Source of the DNA: Flavobacteriales bacterium UBA6049
Lineage (GTDB): Bacteria; Bacteroidota; Bacteroidia; Flavobacteriales_G; Salibacteraceae
Length of the DNA: 5,258 nt
Direction of reading: 5' to 3'
Assembly: GCA_002429085.1 (NCBI GenBank)
Contig: DIYR01000158.1
Span: 1-5,258, forward strand
The notes under the pieces were generated by a model. That model was not told the DNA's origin. It did no database searches and saw nothing but the letters and a program-made list of their open reading frames with translations. The position numbers were made by a program, and so were the translations under genes. Below are positions 1-5,258 of this stretch, piece after piece (positions within the stretch are counted from its first letter, which is position 1; every line of letters begins with the position of its first letter).

Positions 1-1485
1 CTTTACATTAGTACTAATAGGAATACGATGCTGCATTCCGTATTGCAACTGGTCTAGTGTGCTTTCGGTGAATAAATCGTCTTGTTTTGTAGTTACACGG
101 TTTTGGAAGTTAGATGTTAAACTCACACCAATTTTTTCATAGAACTTTTCTTTTCCCACTCTAACATCTCTTTTAAATGGGAAAATCCTATTCATTGTAA
201 AAGCCACTTGCGGAAGGGTAATGGAGATAGAAGAGTCATTACTGTTTTGTGAGTGACTGGCATTAGCCGTTAAAGTAAAAGGTGTATTAGCAAATCGTTT
301 GGTGTAACTAATGTTAGACTTAAAGGTGTTGTTTAAGTAGTTCGCAGGGTCAATATTAAAGTTGTTTTGAAAGTTATTTACTGTACCCGCGTTTACACTT
401 GCGTTAAAAGAGCTGTAAGGTCTTGCCTTTGGGTCTTGTCTGTGATTCCACTTCACAAAGAAAGAAGTCACTTCAGAATAATCTGGGGTTTCAGGGTCTC
501 CATCTTTGTTGTTAACGTACTGGAAATCAAAATTACCTTGATGCTTGTAGCGCTTTTTATATCTACTTGAAGTATTTACTGCCCAACTCGTATTGGTGTA
601 AATGTCTCCTCTAATTTCTGTGTCAAAGTGATCGCTAGCTCCCCAGTAAAAACCACCATTTTGCAGAAAGAACCCTTTTCCAGGAGAATTACCGTAAGTG
701 GGAATCAATATTCCGCTTTGACGTTCTCGTTTATTCGGGAAAAAGCCAAAAGGAACAGCAAGTGGAGTAGGAACATCTGCTATCCACATGTTTGCTGGGC
801 CAGTAACAATCTTTTGGTTGTTTATGATTTTTAACTTGCTTGCTAGGATGTAGAAGTGTGGATGATCTAAATTACATGTGGTGTATTTACCATTCTTAAT
901 GTAGAAAACATCATCAGAGTACTTTTTGATACGTTGTCCATGCACGTATCCTTCTCCTTCTTGCGTAAAGGCTTCAACGATTTTTCCTTTTTTCGATTGA
1001 AAGTTGTAGGTCATCTCACCAGCCTTATATTCTTTGCCTGCTTCTTTAAACAGAGGCTCTTCTATCATTTTGCCTGCTGTATCTTCAACACCACTTGCGT
1101 AAACCAAGTTCTTGGTAAAATCAATTTCAATGTAGCCTGCTGTAAGCTCAATATCTTCATAAATTACAATAGCCTCTCCATAAAGGAATGCTTTTTGTTG
1201 CTTTACATCTATAATAATAGAATCTCTGGCATCGTAATCTACTTTGGTTTGTAAAGGAGCATCACGTACGGTTAACACGGAGTCTCTGTATAAACTATCT
1301 GAAGTTGTATAAGTAGAATCTTCAGGGGTAGGATCAAGTGAAGGATCATATGCAGGCAGTTCAACCTGTCCCAAAACAGTGGTTGTACAAACAAGGAGAC
1401 TGCTTAAAATTAACAGTACTGCGTGAATTACTTGTCTGAGTCTAAAACAGCCAACCATGGGGATATCCCTACATTTGTTTATCAT
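1..1485 (-). CDS. lptD: LptD-like LPS-assembly outer-membrane protein, N-terminal part (3' end beyond window)
   Basis: LptD is the outer-membrane beta-barrel that receives lipopolysaccharide from the periplasmic LptA bridge and places it in the outer leaflet. I translated the minus strand from 1485 to 1 and found 495 codons with no stop; the gene continues past the left edge. Residues 10-39 form a signal peptide: basic 'FRLRQVIHA', hydrophobic 'VLLILSSLLV', probable cleavage at VLG|Q. Residues ~76-180 are an OstA/LptA-like jellyroll ('DARDSIIIDVK', 'AFLYGEAIVIYEDIELTAGY', 'IEIDFTKNLVYASG'). Residues ~195-255 carry motifs I know from Bacteroidota LptD: 'GKYTTCNLDHPHFYI' and 'VPTPLAVPFGFFPNKR'. 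After that, alternating beta-strand sequence ('GGFYWGASDHFDTEIRGDIY') marks the barrel, cut mid-way. An in-frame TAG at 1507-1509 limits the start to the ATG at 1485 or the one at 1458 (residue 10). The latter has an SD-like AGGGA 7 nt upstream and may be the true start. Coordinates give the outer choice. Family call is confident; function is by homology. Confidence 0.9.
   Translation of the reverse strand, partial: MINKCRDIPMVGCFRLRQVIHAVLLILSSLLVCTTTVLGQVELPAYDPSLDPTPEDSTYTTSDSLYRDSVLTVRDAPLQTKVDYDARDSIIIDVKQQKAFLYGEAIVIYEDIELTAGYIEIDFTKNLVYASGVEDTAGKMIEEPLFKEAGKEYKAGEMTYNFQSKKGKIVEAFTQEGEGYVHGQRIKKYSDDVFYIKNGKYTTCNLDHPHFYILASKLKIINNQKIVTGPANMWIADVPTPLAVPFGFFPNKRERQSGILIPTYGNSPGKGFFLQNGGFYWGASDHFDTEIRGDIYTNTSWAVNTSSRYKKRYKHQGNFDFQYVNNKDGDPETPDYSEVTSFFVKWNHRQDPKARPYSSFNASVNAGTVNNFQNNFNIDPANYLNNTFKSNISYTKRFANTPFTLTANASHSQNSNDSSISITLPQVAFTMNRIFPFKRDVRVGKEKFYEKIGVSLTSNFQNRVTTKQDDLFTESTLDQLQYGMQHRIPISTNVK
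1460..1469. promoter_or_regulatory. Perfect 10-bp palindrome GGGATATCCC between divergent genes
   Basis: The ten bases GGGATATCCC equal their own reverse complement. They sit directly against the plus-strand TACATTTG element at 1470-1477 and one base upstream of the inner lptD ATG (1456-1458 on the minus strand). A repressor bound here could block the amidase promoter and the lptD start region together. It could also be chance, and its AGGGA half may serve simply as an SD-like sequence for lptD. No regulator family is assigned. Confidence 0.3.
1470..1477 (+). promoter_or_regulatory. Candidate Bacteroidota -7 promoter element (TACATTTG) for the amidase operon
   Basis: TACATTTG matches the Bacteroidota sigma-ABfr -7 consensus TAnnTTTG exactly. 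Transcription would begin near 1482-1485, leaving a leader of about 10 nt to the ATG at 1494 or about 35 nt to the ATG at 1518. I find no TTG at the expected -33 distance (around 1445-1452), so this is a one-box match and only moderately supported. Confidence 0.4.
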
Positions 1486-1493
1486 GCTATATA

Positions 1494-2702
1494 ATGGCGC
1501 GCAAAGCTACAAAAGTAATGTCCACAGAAAAGTCTAGACAATTTGCTCTGCAAGGCATACACAATGTATTGTTAATAATGAGTGTGATGTTGTTCGTACC
1601 AGCAACATCCTTGCCACAGTCAGTAACTGGTTTCGAGGTAAATAAGGTCGTGATCGATGCTGGCCACGGAGGTAAAGATCCTGGAGCGTTAGGAACAGGT
1701 CGCTATAAGAAAACTGAATCTGATATTGCATTAGATGTTTCATTAAAGGTGAGAGATTACATCAAACAATACTATCCGAGTGTTGAAGTAATCATGACCC
1801 GAGATACAGATGTTTTCTTGAAATTACATGAGAGAACCAAAATTGCCAATGAGGCAAAAGCAGATTTGTTTATCTCAATTCACTGCAACACTAACGGTAA
1901 TGCACGAGCCTTTGGTTCAGAAACGTACGTAATTGGATTGCACAAAACAGAGGCGAATTTAGAAACAGCAAAACGCGAGAATCAAGTAATACTCTTGGAA
2001 GATAATTACGAAGAGAACTACGCGGGGTTCGATCCAAATTCTCCAGAAAGTATGATTGCATTGAGTATGATGCAAAGTCAATACTTAGAATCTTCTATTT
2101 ACTTCGCAGATCTCGTACAGGATCAGTTTAGAGAGCGTGTACATCGCAGAGATAGAGGAGTAAAGCAAGCTGGTTATTGGGTGATTTCTCAAACAGTAAT
2201 GCCAAGTGTATTGATTGAATTGGGTTTTATAAGTAATAATTCGGAAGAAGACTTTTTGAATTCAGAACAAGGTCAAGTTTACATTTCGTCTGCAATTTAT
2301 AGAGCATTTAAGGAGTATAAAACTGCTTTAGAAGGTGTTGATACATCCCAATCAGCTATAGAACAGTCAAATGAAAAGCAGGATGAATCTAAGGAGACTG
2401 AAGAAGAAAAGCCAGTTGAAAAACCTAAAGATGAATTGTTGTTTATGATTCAACTGGCCGTGTCTAAAGAACAGCTATCAACTGATGCTAAGAACTTTAA
2501 AGGCATTGAAGGGGTGCAAGAATGGCAAATAGGAGATGTATATAAATATACCTTTGGCTCCGAAACTGATTACGATAAAGCTGTGGAAATTCAACGAGAA
2601 GTGCGAAGTAAAGGCTATAAAGATGCATTTCTTATCGCTATGCACAACGGAAAAAGAATTTCTTTGCAGCAAGCCTTTGAAATCATCAAAAAGGAAAAAT
2701 AA
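1494..2702 (+). CDS. Exported N-acetylmuramoyl-L-alanine amidase (Amidase_3, AmiC-like) with C-terminal SPOR-like domain
   Basis: This enzyme cuts the amide bond between N-acetylmuramic acid and L-alanine of the peptide stem, in the periplasm, as needed for cell separation and wall turnover. Residues ~24-42 are a hydrophobic signal segment ('VLLIMSVMLFVPATSL'). The Amidase_3 domain spans ~50-275, with zinc ligands and catalytic residues visible: H58 ('VVIDAGHGGKDPGA'), E75 ('KKTESDIALDV'), H130 ('LFISIHCNTN') and E242 ('VLIELGFISN'). The 112-residue gap between H130 and E242 includes 'AKRENQVILLEDNYEENY' and a helical stretch, like the gating segment of AmiA/B/C enzymes. A Glu/Lys-rich linker (~285-313) joins a C-terminal domain (~315-402: 'LLFMIQLAVS', 'YKYTFGSETDYDKAVEIQ', 'GYKDAFLIA') that resembles SPOR, the fold that binds denuded glycan. 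At 402 aa this is a normal size. An in-frame TAA at 1443 bounds the start. The ATG at 1518 (residue 9) is an equally good start and would free the lptD promoter; the outer start is given. It leads the operon. Confidence 0.9.
   Translation: MARKATKVMSTEKSRQFALQGIHNVLLIMSVMLFVPATSLPQSVTGFEVNKVVIDAGHGGKDPGALGTGRYKKTESDIALDVSLKVRDYIKQYYPSVEVIMTRDTDVFLKLHERTKIANEAKADLFISIHCNTNGNARAFGSETYVIGLHKTEANLETAKRENQVILLEDNYEENYAGFDPNSPESMIALSMMQSQYLESSIYFADLVQDQFRERVHRRDRGVKQAGYWVISQTVMPSVLIELGFISNNSEEDFLNSEQGQVYISSAIYRAFKEYKTALEGVDTSQSAIEQSNEKQDESKETEEEKPVEKPKDELLFMIQLAVSKEQLSTDAKNFKGIEGVQEWQIGDVYKYTFGSETDYDKAVEIQREVRSKGYKDAFLIAMHNGKRISLQQAFEIIKKEK
1502..1509 (-). promoter_or_regulatory. Second candidate -7 element (TAGCTTTG) for lptD
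   Basis: Read on the minus strand these bases are TAGCTTTG, a second exact TAnnTTTG match, back to back with the one at 1510-1517. The nearest upstream TTG (1539-1541) is 29 nt away, too far for the usual -33 spacing, so this copy is the less likely of the two. It could be an alternative start point or chance. Confidence 0.2.
1510..1541 (-). promoter_or_regulatory. Candidate Bacteroidota promoter for lptD (TTG, 21 nt, TACTTTTG)
   Basis: On the minus strand, TTG at 1541-1539 is followed after 21 nt by TACTTTTG at 1517-1510. This fits the Bacteroidota -33/-7 arrangement (TTG, about 17-23 nt, TAnnTTTG). Transcription would start near 1505, giving a leader of roughly 20 nt to the outer lptD ATG or 47 nt to the inner one. 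The -7 box ends exactly where the inner amidase ATG (1518) begins. This is the best-supported promoter in the window, but it is predicted from sequence only. Confidence 0.5.
2691..2695 (+). promoter_or_regulatory. Shine-Dalgarno-like AAGGA deciding the GTG start of the MCE gene
   Basis: AAGGA lies 9 nt upstream of the GTG at 2705, inside the last codons of the amidase gene. Shine-Dalgarno sequences are weak or absent in most Bacteroidota genes, so a good match here supports the GTG. The next in-frame ATG is codon 71, which would remove the membrane anchor and half of the MCE domain. Confidence 0.5.
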
Positions 2703-2704
2703 TT

Positions 2705-3706
2705 GTGAAAATCTCGAACGAAGCTAAAGTAGGATTCATAGCAGTTGTGGCAGTTTTAGCCGCTTATTTTGGATTCAATTACCTAAAAGGAATCGATGTT
2801 TTCAACGATGCACGTACATTCTATGCTGTTTATCCTAAGGTAGATGGACTCTCATCTGATAATACGGTACAGCTAAATGGTTTCAAAATTGGTCGTGTAC
2901 GTAAAATAGAATTGATGAGTGATGCAGCCGCTAGCATATTGGTCACTTTTGAAATAAATAATGACAATGTATTTATAGCAGAAGATGCGAAAGCTAGAAT
3001 TGCCAGTACTGATTTGTTTGGTTCTAAAGCCATTCAGTTAGTAATGGGAACAAGTCCTGTAGAGTTGCTTCCTGGTGATACTTTATATTCTGAGATTGAA
3101 GGAGATTTAAAGGCTGAGGTAGATAAGCGATTGCGACCGTTAGAACAAAAGACAAACGATTTAATTGGCTCAGTTGATTCGTTGGTGACTGTAGCTCAAT
3201 CAATTCTAGATGAGAAAACAGTAAACAATTTGCGCAAGAGTTTTGAGAGCATACCTAGGTCGTTTGAGACCTTTGAAACAACCTTAAAACGAGTTGATAC
3301 ATTGGTGGTTACTGAAAGAGAGAAATTCGATCAGATTATCAATAACATGAATAGCATTATTGGTAACGTAGAGAAGAATAACGAGAATATTTCATCCATT
3401 TTAACCAACATGAATCACATGACAGATTCATTAGCCAAAAGTGATTTGATTGGAACCATTGATAATGCTGGAAAAGCCATGGAAAATGTGGCTGAAGTCA
3501 TGGAGAAAATTAACAATGGAGAAGGTACCATTGGTATGTTGATGAATAACGACACCCTTTACACTAACTTAGAATCGGCAACATTACAGTTAGATCTGTT
3601 GTTAGAGGATATGAGAGTGAATCCTAAACGATACGTTCATTTTTCAGTATTCGGTAAAAAGGAAAAGGAAAAAGATAAACCCAAGAAAAAGGAGAGACCA
3701 GAATGA
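2705..3706 (+). CDS. MlaD-like MCE-domain protein (lipid transport between membranes)
   Basis: MCE proteins are periplasmic, inner-membrane-anchored lipid carriers that pair with an MlaE permease and MlaF ATPase to move phospholipid between inner and outer membranes. In this 333-aa protein residues 8-26 are an N-terminal membrane anchor ('KVGFIAVVAVLAAYFGFNYL'). The MCE domain covers ~36-118 ('GLSSDNTVQLNGFKIGRV', 'STDLFGSKAIQLVMG', 'LLPGDTLYSE'). Residues ~135-300 are a long helical, probably coiled-coil tail rich in Asn, Glu and Lys. They include 'NNGEGTIGMLMNNDTLYTNL' and lead to 'RVNPKRYVHFSVFGKK', an ending I know from Bacteroidota members. The last 16 residues are almost all Lys, Glu, Asp and Pro. 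Translation starts at GTG 2 bp after the amidase stop, and the stop overlaps the next start by 4 bp. No MlaE or MlaF gene is in the window, so its permease must be encoded elsewhere. The family call is strong; the exact lipid is unknown. Confidence 0.9.
   Translation: MKISNEAKVGFIAVVAVLAAYFGFNYLKGIDVFNDARTFYAVYPKVDGLSSDNTVQLNGFKIGRVRKIELMSDAAASILVTFEINNDNVFIAEDAKARIASTDLFGSKAIQLVMGTSPVELLPGDTLYSEIEGDLKAEVDKRLRPLEQKTNDLIGSVDSLVTVAQSILDEKTVNNLRKSFESIPRSFETFETTLKRVDTLVVTEREKFDQIINNMNSIIGNVEKNNENISSILTNMNHMTDSLAKSDLIGTIDNAGKAMENVAEVMEKINNGEGTIGMLMNNDTLYTNLESATLQLDLLLEDMRVNPKRYVHFSVFGKKEKEKDKPKKKERPE
3689..3694 (+). promoter_or_regulatory. Strong Shine-Dalgarno (AAGGAG) for the overlapping Fe-S gene start
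   Basis: AAGGAG lies 8 nt upstream of the ATG at 3703. It is encoded within the Lys/Glu-rich tail codons of the MCE gene. Together with the ATGA overlap it supports this ATG as the true start and makes translational coupling likely. Confidence 0.6.
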
Positions 3707-5046
3707 TTTCGAGCATCATTTTTTTAGCCTGTTTAGCCGCGGCCACTTATTTCTTTGCCAAGAATATAGGCACTATAAGAAGAAACATTCTATTAGGTAG
3801 AGATGTTGATAGGTCAGATAACTCATCTGAACGATGGGGTGTGATGGCTCGCGTTGCTCTTGGTCAATCTAAGATGGTAGTGCGACCAATTGCAGGAATT
3901 ATGCACATCTTTATTTATGTTGGTTTTATAATCATCAACTTAGAGGTTTTAGAAATTGTATTGGATGGTATTTTCGGGACGCACAGAATCTTCCATAGTT
4001 TTCTAGGAGATTTCTACTTCGTAATGATCAACTTCTTTGAGTTCTTGGCTTTGTTAGTGGTAATTAGTGCCGTAGTGTTCTTGGCTCGTAGGTTGGTGCT
4101 AAAACTTCCAAGATTTCATAAACTAGAAATGAAAGGTTGGCCAACGAAAGATGGCCTGTCGATCTTGTATATTGAGTTGATTTTAATGGCAGCGTTCTTA
4201 ATTATGAATGCTGCTGACAGTGTATTGATGGCTACTGATCCTGAAATTTTAGCAGAAGCAGGTTACAGCAAATACGCATTAGAATTAGATGGGTCTTTTT
4301 TAATTAGTCAGTTATTTACTGGATTGATGCCTTCTTCACTGGGAGCGTTAGTTGTTATTGAACGAGTAACTTGGTGGTTACATATTTTAGGAATTTTAGC
4401 TTTCTTGAACTATTTGCCTTATTCAAAGCACTTCCACATCATTTTAGCTTTCCCTAATACATTCTTTTCAAACTTGAAACCTAAGGGAGAGTTTACCAAC
4501 TTAGAAGCGGTTACCAATGAGGTTAAATTGATGTTAGATCCAAACGCAGACCCGTTTGCGGTTCCTGCTCCAGCAGAAGGAGAAGAACCACAAGCTTTTG
4601 GAGCAAAGGATGTAACAGACCTCACATGGAAACAATTGATGGATGGCTATACATGTACAGAGTGTGGGCGTTGTACAAGTGATTGTCCAGCTAATCAGAC
4701 AGGTAAATTGCTTTCACCACGTAAAATCGTAATGAATGTACGTGATAGAGTAGAAGAAGTAGGGAAAAACATAGATACTCATGGCGAAGGGCATGATGAT
4801 GGTAAATCGTTACATTCATACATTACACCAGAGGAATTATGGGCTTGTACCTCTTGTAATGCATGTGTGCAGGCGTGTCCTGTAAACATCGATCCGCTTT
4901 CAGTTATCATGGAAATGAGAAGATACTTAGTGATGGAGCAGTCAGCCGCTCCAACCGAGTTAAACGGTATGTTCACCAATATTGAGAATAATGGTGCACC
5001 TTGGCAATTTGCTCAGGCAGATCGTTTGAATTGGGTAAACGACTAA
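3703..5046 (+). CDS. Membrane-bound cytochrome-b-like / dicluster [4Fe-4S] protein (HdrE-HdrC-like fusion)
   Basis: This is a probable quinone-linked electron-transfer subunit of an HdrDE/DsrMK-type complex; its physiological substrate is unknown. The 447-aa protein has a membrane part with likely helices at ~2-20, 63-88, 104-130, 151-173 and 222-240, resembling the NarI/HdrE cytochrome b fold. Possible haem-binding histidines are H68, H94, H98, H227, H243 and H245; the 18-residue step from H227 to H245 equals that of the last NarI ligand pair as I remember it. After an Ala/Pro/Glu linker (~280-300) come two ferredoxin motifs on the cytoplasmic side: C318, C321, C324, C328 followed by Pro, and C382, C385, C388, C392 followed by Pro. 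Each should hold one [4Fe-4S] cluster. The CCG domain found in HdrD or GlpC is missing here and is supplied by the next gene. The start overlaps the MCE stop (ATGA) and has a good SD. The family assignment is firm; the donor and acceptor are inferred. Confidence 0.85.
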   Translation: MISSIIFLACLAAATYFFAKNIGTIRRNILLGRDVDRSDNSSERWGVMARVALGQSKMVVRPIAGIMHIFIYVGFIIINLEVLEIVLDGIFGTHRIFHSFLGDFYFVMINFFEFLALLVVISAVVFLARRLVLKLPRFHKLEMKGWPTKDGLSILYIELILMAAFLIMNAADSVLMATDPEILAEAGYSKYALELDGSFLISQLFTGLMPSSLGALVVIERVTWWLHILGILAFLNYLPYSKHFHIILAFPNTFFSNLKPKGEFTNLEAVTNEVKLMLDPNADPFAVPAPAEGEEPQAFGAKDVTDLTWKQLMDGYTCTECGRCTSDCPANQTGKLLSPRKIVMNVRDRVEEVGKNIDTHGEGHDDGKSLHSYITPEELWACTSCNACVQACPVNIDPLSVIMEMRRYLVMEQSAAPTELNGMFTNIENNGAPWQFAQADRLNWVND

Positions 5047-5076
5047 TCACTTAGTAACGCAGCAAACAGCAAAAAC

Positions 5077-5258
5077 ATGTCAACAGATAATACAACTTTG
5101 AAGGTACCTACCATGGCAGAAATGACCGCAGCTGGTCAAGTTCCAGAGGTGTTGTTTTGGGTAGGGTGTGCCGGTAGTTTTGACGATAGAGCAAAGAAAA
5201 TATCGAAAGCATTTGTTCGTATTTTGAATGAAGCAGATATTTCATTTGCTGTTCTTGG
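5077..5258 (+). CDS. HdrB/GlpC-like (Fe-S)-binding protein with CCG domain, N-terminal 60 residues (3' end beyond window)
   Basis: HdrB-type proteins carry cysteine-rich CCG domains that hold an unusual non-cubane cluster and act as the catalytic subunit of heterodisulfide-reductase-like complexes. Only 60 complete codons are present. The motif 'PEVLFWVGCAGSFDDRAKK' around C31 is the entrance to the first CCG domain and is characteristic of this family in Bacteroidota. The preceding 'LKVPTMAEM' also fits, so I take the ATG at 5077 rather than the internal ATGs at 5113 or 5122. The gene follows the HdrE-HdrC-like gene by 30 bp, in which I see an A-rich leader and no SD or terminator, so it is probably cotranscribed and its product is the partner subunit. 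The CCG cysteine motifs themselves lie beyond the edge, so completeness cannot be judged. Confidence 0.8.
   Translation, partial: MSTDNTTLKVPTMAEMTAAGQVPEVLFWVGCAGSFDDRAKKISKAFVRILNEADISFAVL

Noticed and set aside
367..1254. Three plus-strand open frames of 67-106 codons (367-570, 628-834, 934-1254)
   Set aside because: They run antisense to the lptD frame, which reads through this whole stretch with clear LptD motifs. Their translations are Phe/Cys-rich shadows with no recognisable domain.
90..1380. Possible lipoprotein or TonB-dependent receptor identity for the minus-strand barrel protein
   Set aside because: The cysteine in 'LLVCTT' has Val at -1 and does not fit a lipobox, and there is no TonB box or plug domain. 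The OstA-like region and the YTTC...HPHFYI and PTPLAVPFGFFPN motifs point to LptD.
1534..3033. Minus-strand open frames (1534-1743, 2478-2672, 2830-3033) and a plus-strand one at 2536-2727
   Set aside because: They overlap the amidase and MCE genes in other frames, have no supporting start context and no familiar protein features.
4419..4979. Minus-strand open frames at 4419-4625 and 4779-4979
   Set aside because: They are the antisense of the Fe-S protein's coding region, including its cysteine motifs; the sense frame explains the sequence fully.
5047..5076. Possible terminator or promoter in the 30-bp gap before the HdrB-like gene
   Set aside because: There is no stem-loop with a T-run and no TAnnTTTG element; the gap is an A-rich leader, so cotranscription is the simpler reading.

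Overview
The window looks like ordinary chromosomal DNA of a Bacteroidota bacterium, most likely Flavobacteriales or a close relative. The evidence is the Bacteroidota style of LptD and of the SPOR-tailed amidase, the single-MCE MlaD-like protein with its 'NPKRYVHFSVFGKK' ending, an HdrB-like protein starting in the family manner, AT-rich DNA, and TAnnTTTG promoter elements. The taxon is inferred from protein style, without any database search. I see no RNA gene, CRISPR array, insertion sequence, phage gene or sign of recent transfer.

Layout: positions 1-1485 hold, on the minus strand, the N-terminal ~495 codons of an LptD-type LPS-assembly outer-membrane protein. It runs off the left edge, so its frame has a start but no stop here. 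Around 1458-1518 is a very compact divergent control region. From there a plus-strand gene train runs rightwards: an N-acetylmuramoyl-L-alanine amidase (1494-2702), an MlaD/MCE lipid-transport protein (2705-3706), a membrane-bound protein combining a cytochrome-b-like region with two [4Fe-4S] clusters (3703-5046), and the start of an HdrB/GlpC-like CCG-domain protein (5077 to the right edge). Junctions are 2 bp apart, a 4-bp ATGA overlap, and 30 bp apart, so this is probably one operon.

How the genes work together: the first three build or maintain the envelope. LptD inserts LPS into the outer membrane, the amidase trims peptidoglycan, and the MCE protein moves phospholipid between membranes. 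The last two look like parts of one membrane redox complex: a cytochrome b plus HdrC-like ferredoxin subunit, with a separate HdrB-like catalytic subunit, probably exchanging electrons with the quinone pool. Why a redox module is translationally coupled to an envelope module is the most interesting question here. I found no convincing undescribed system. The best leads are the overlapping divergent promoters and the envelope-redox coupling.
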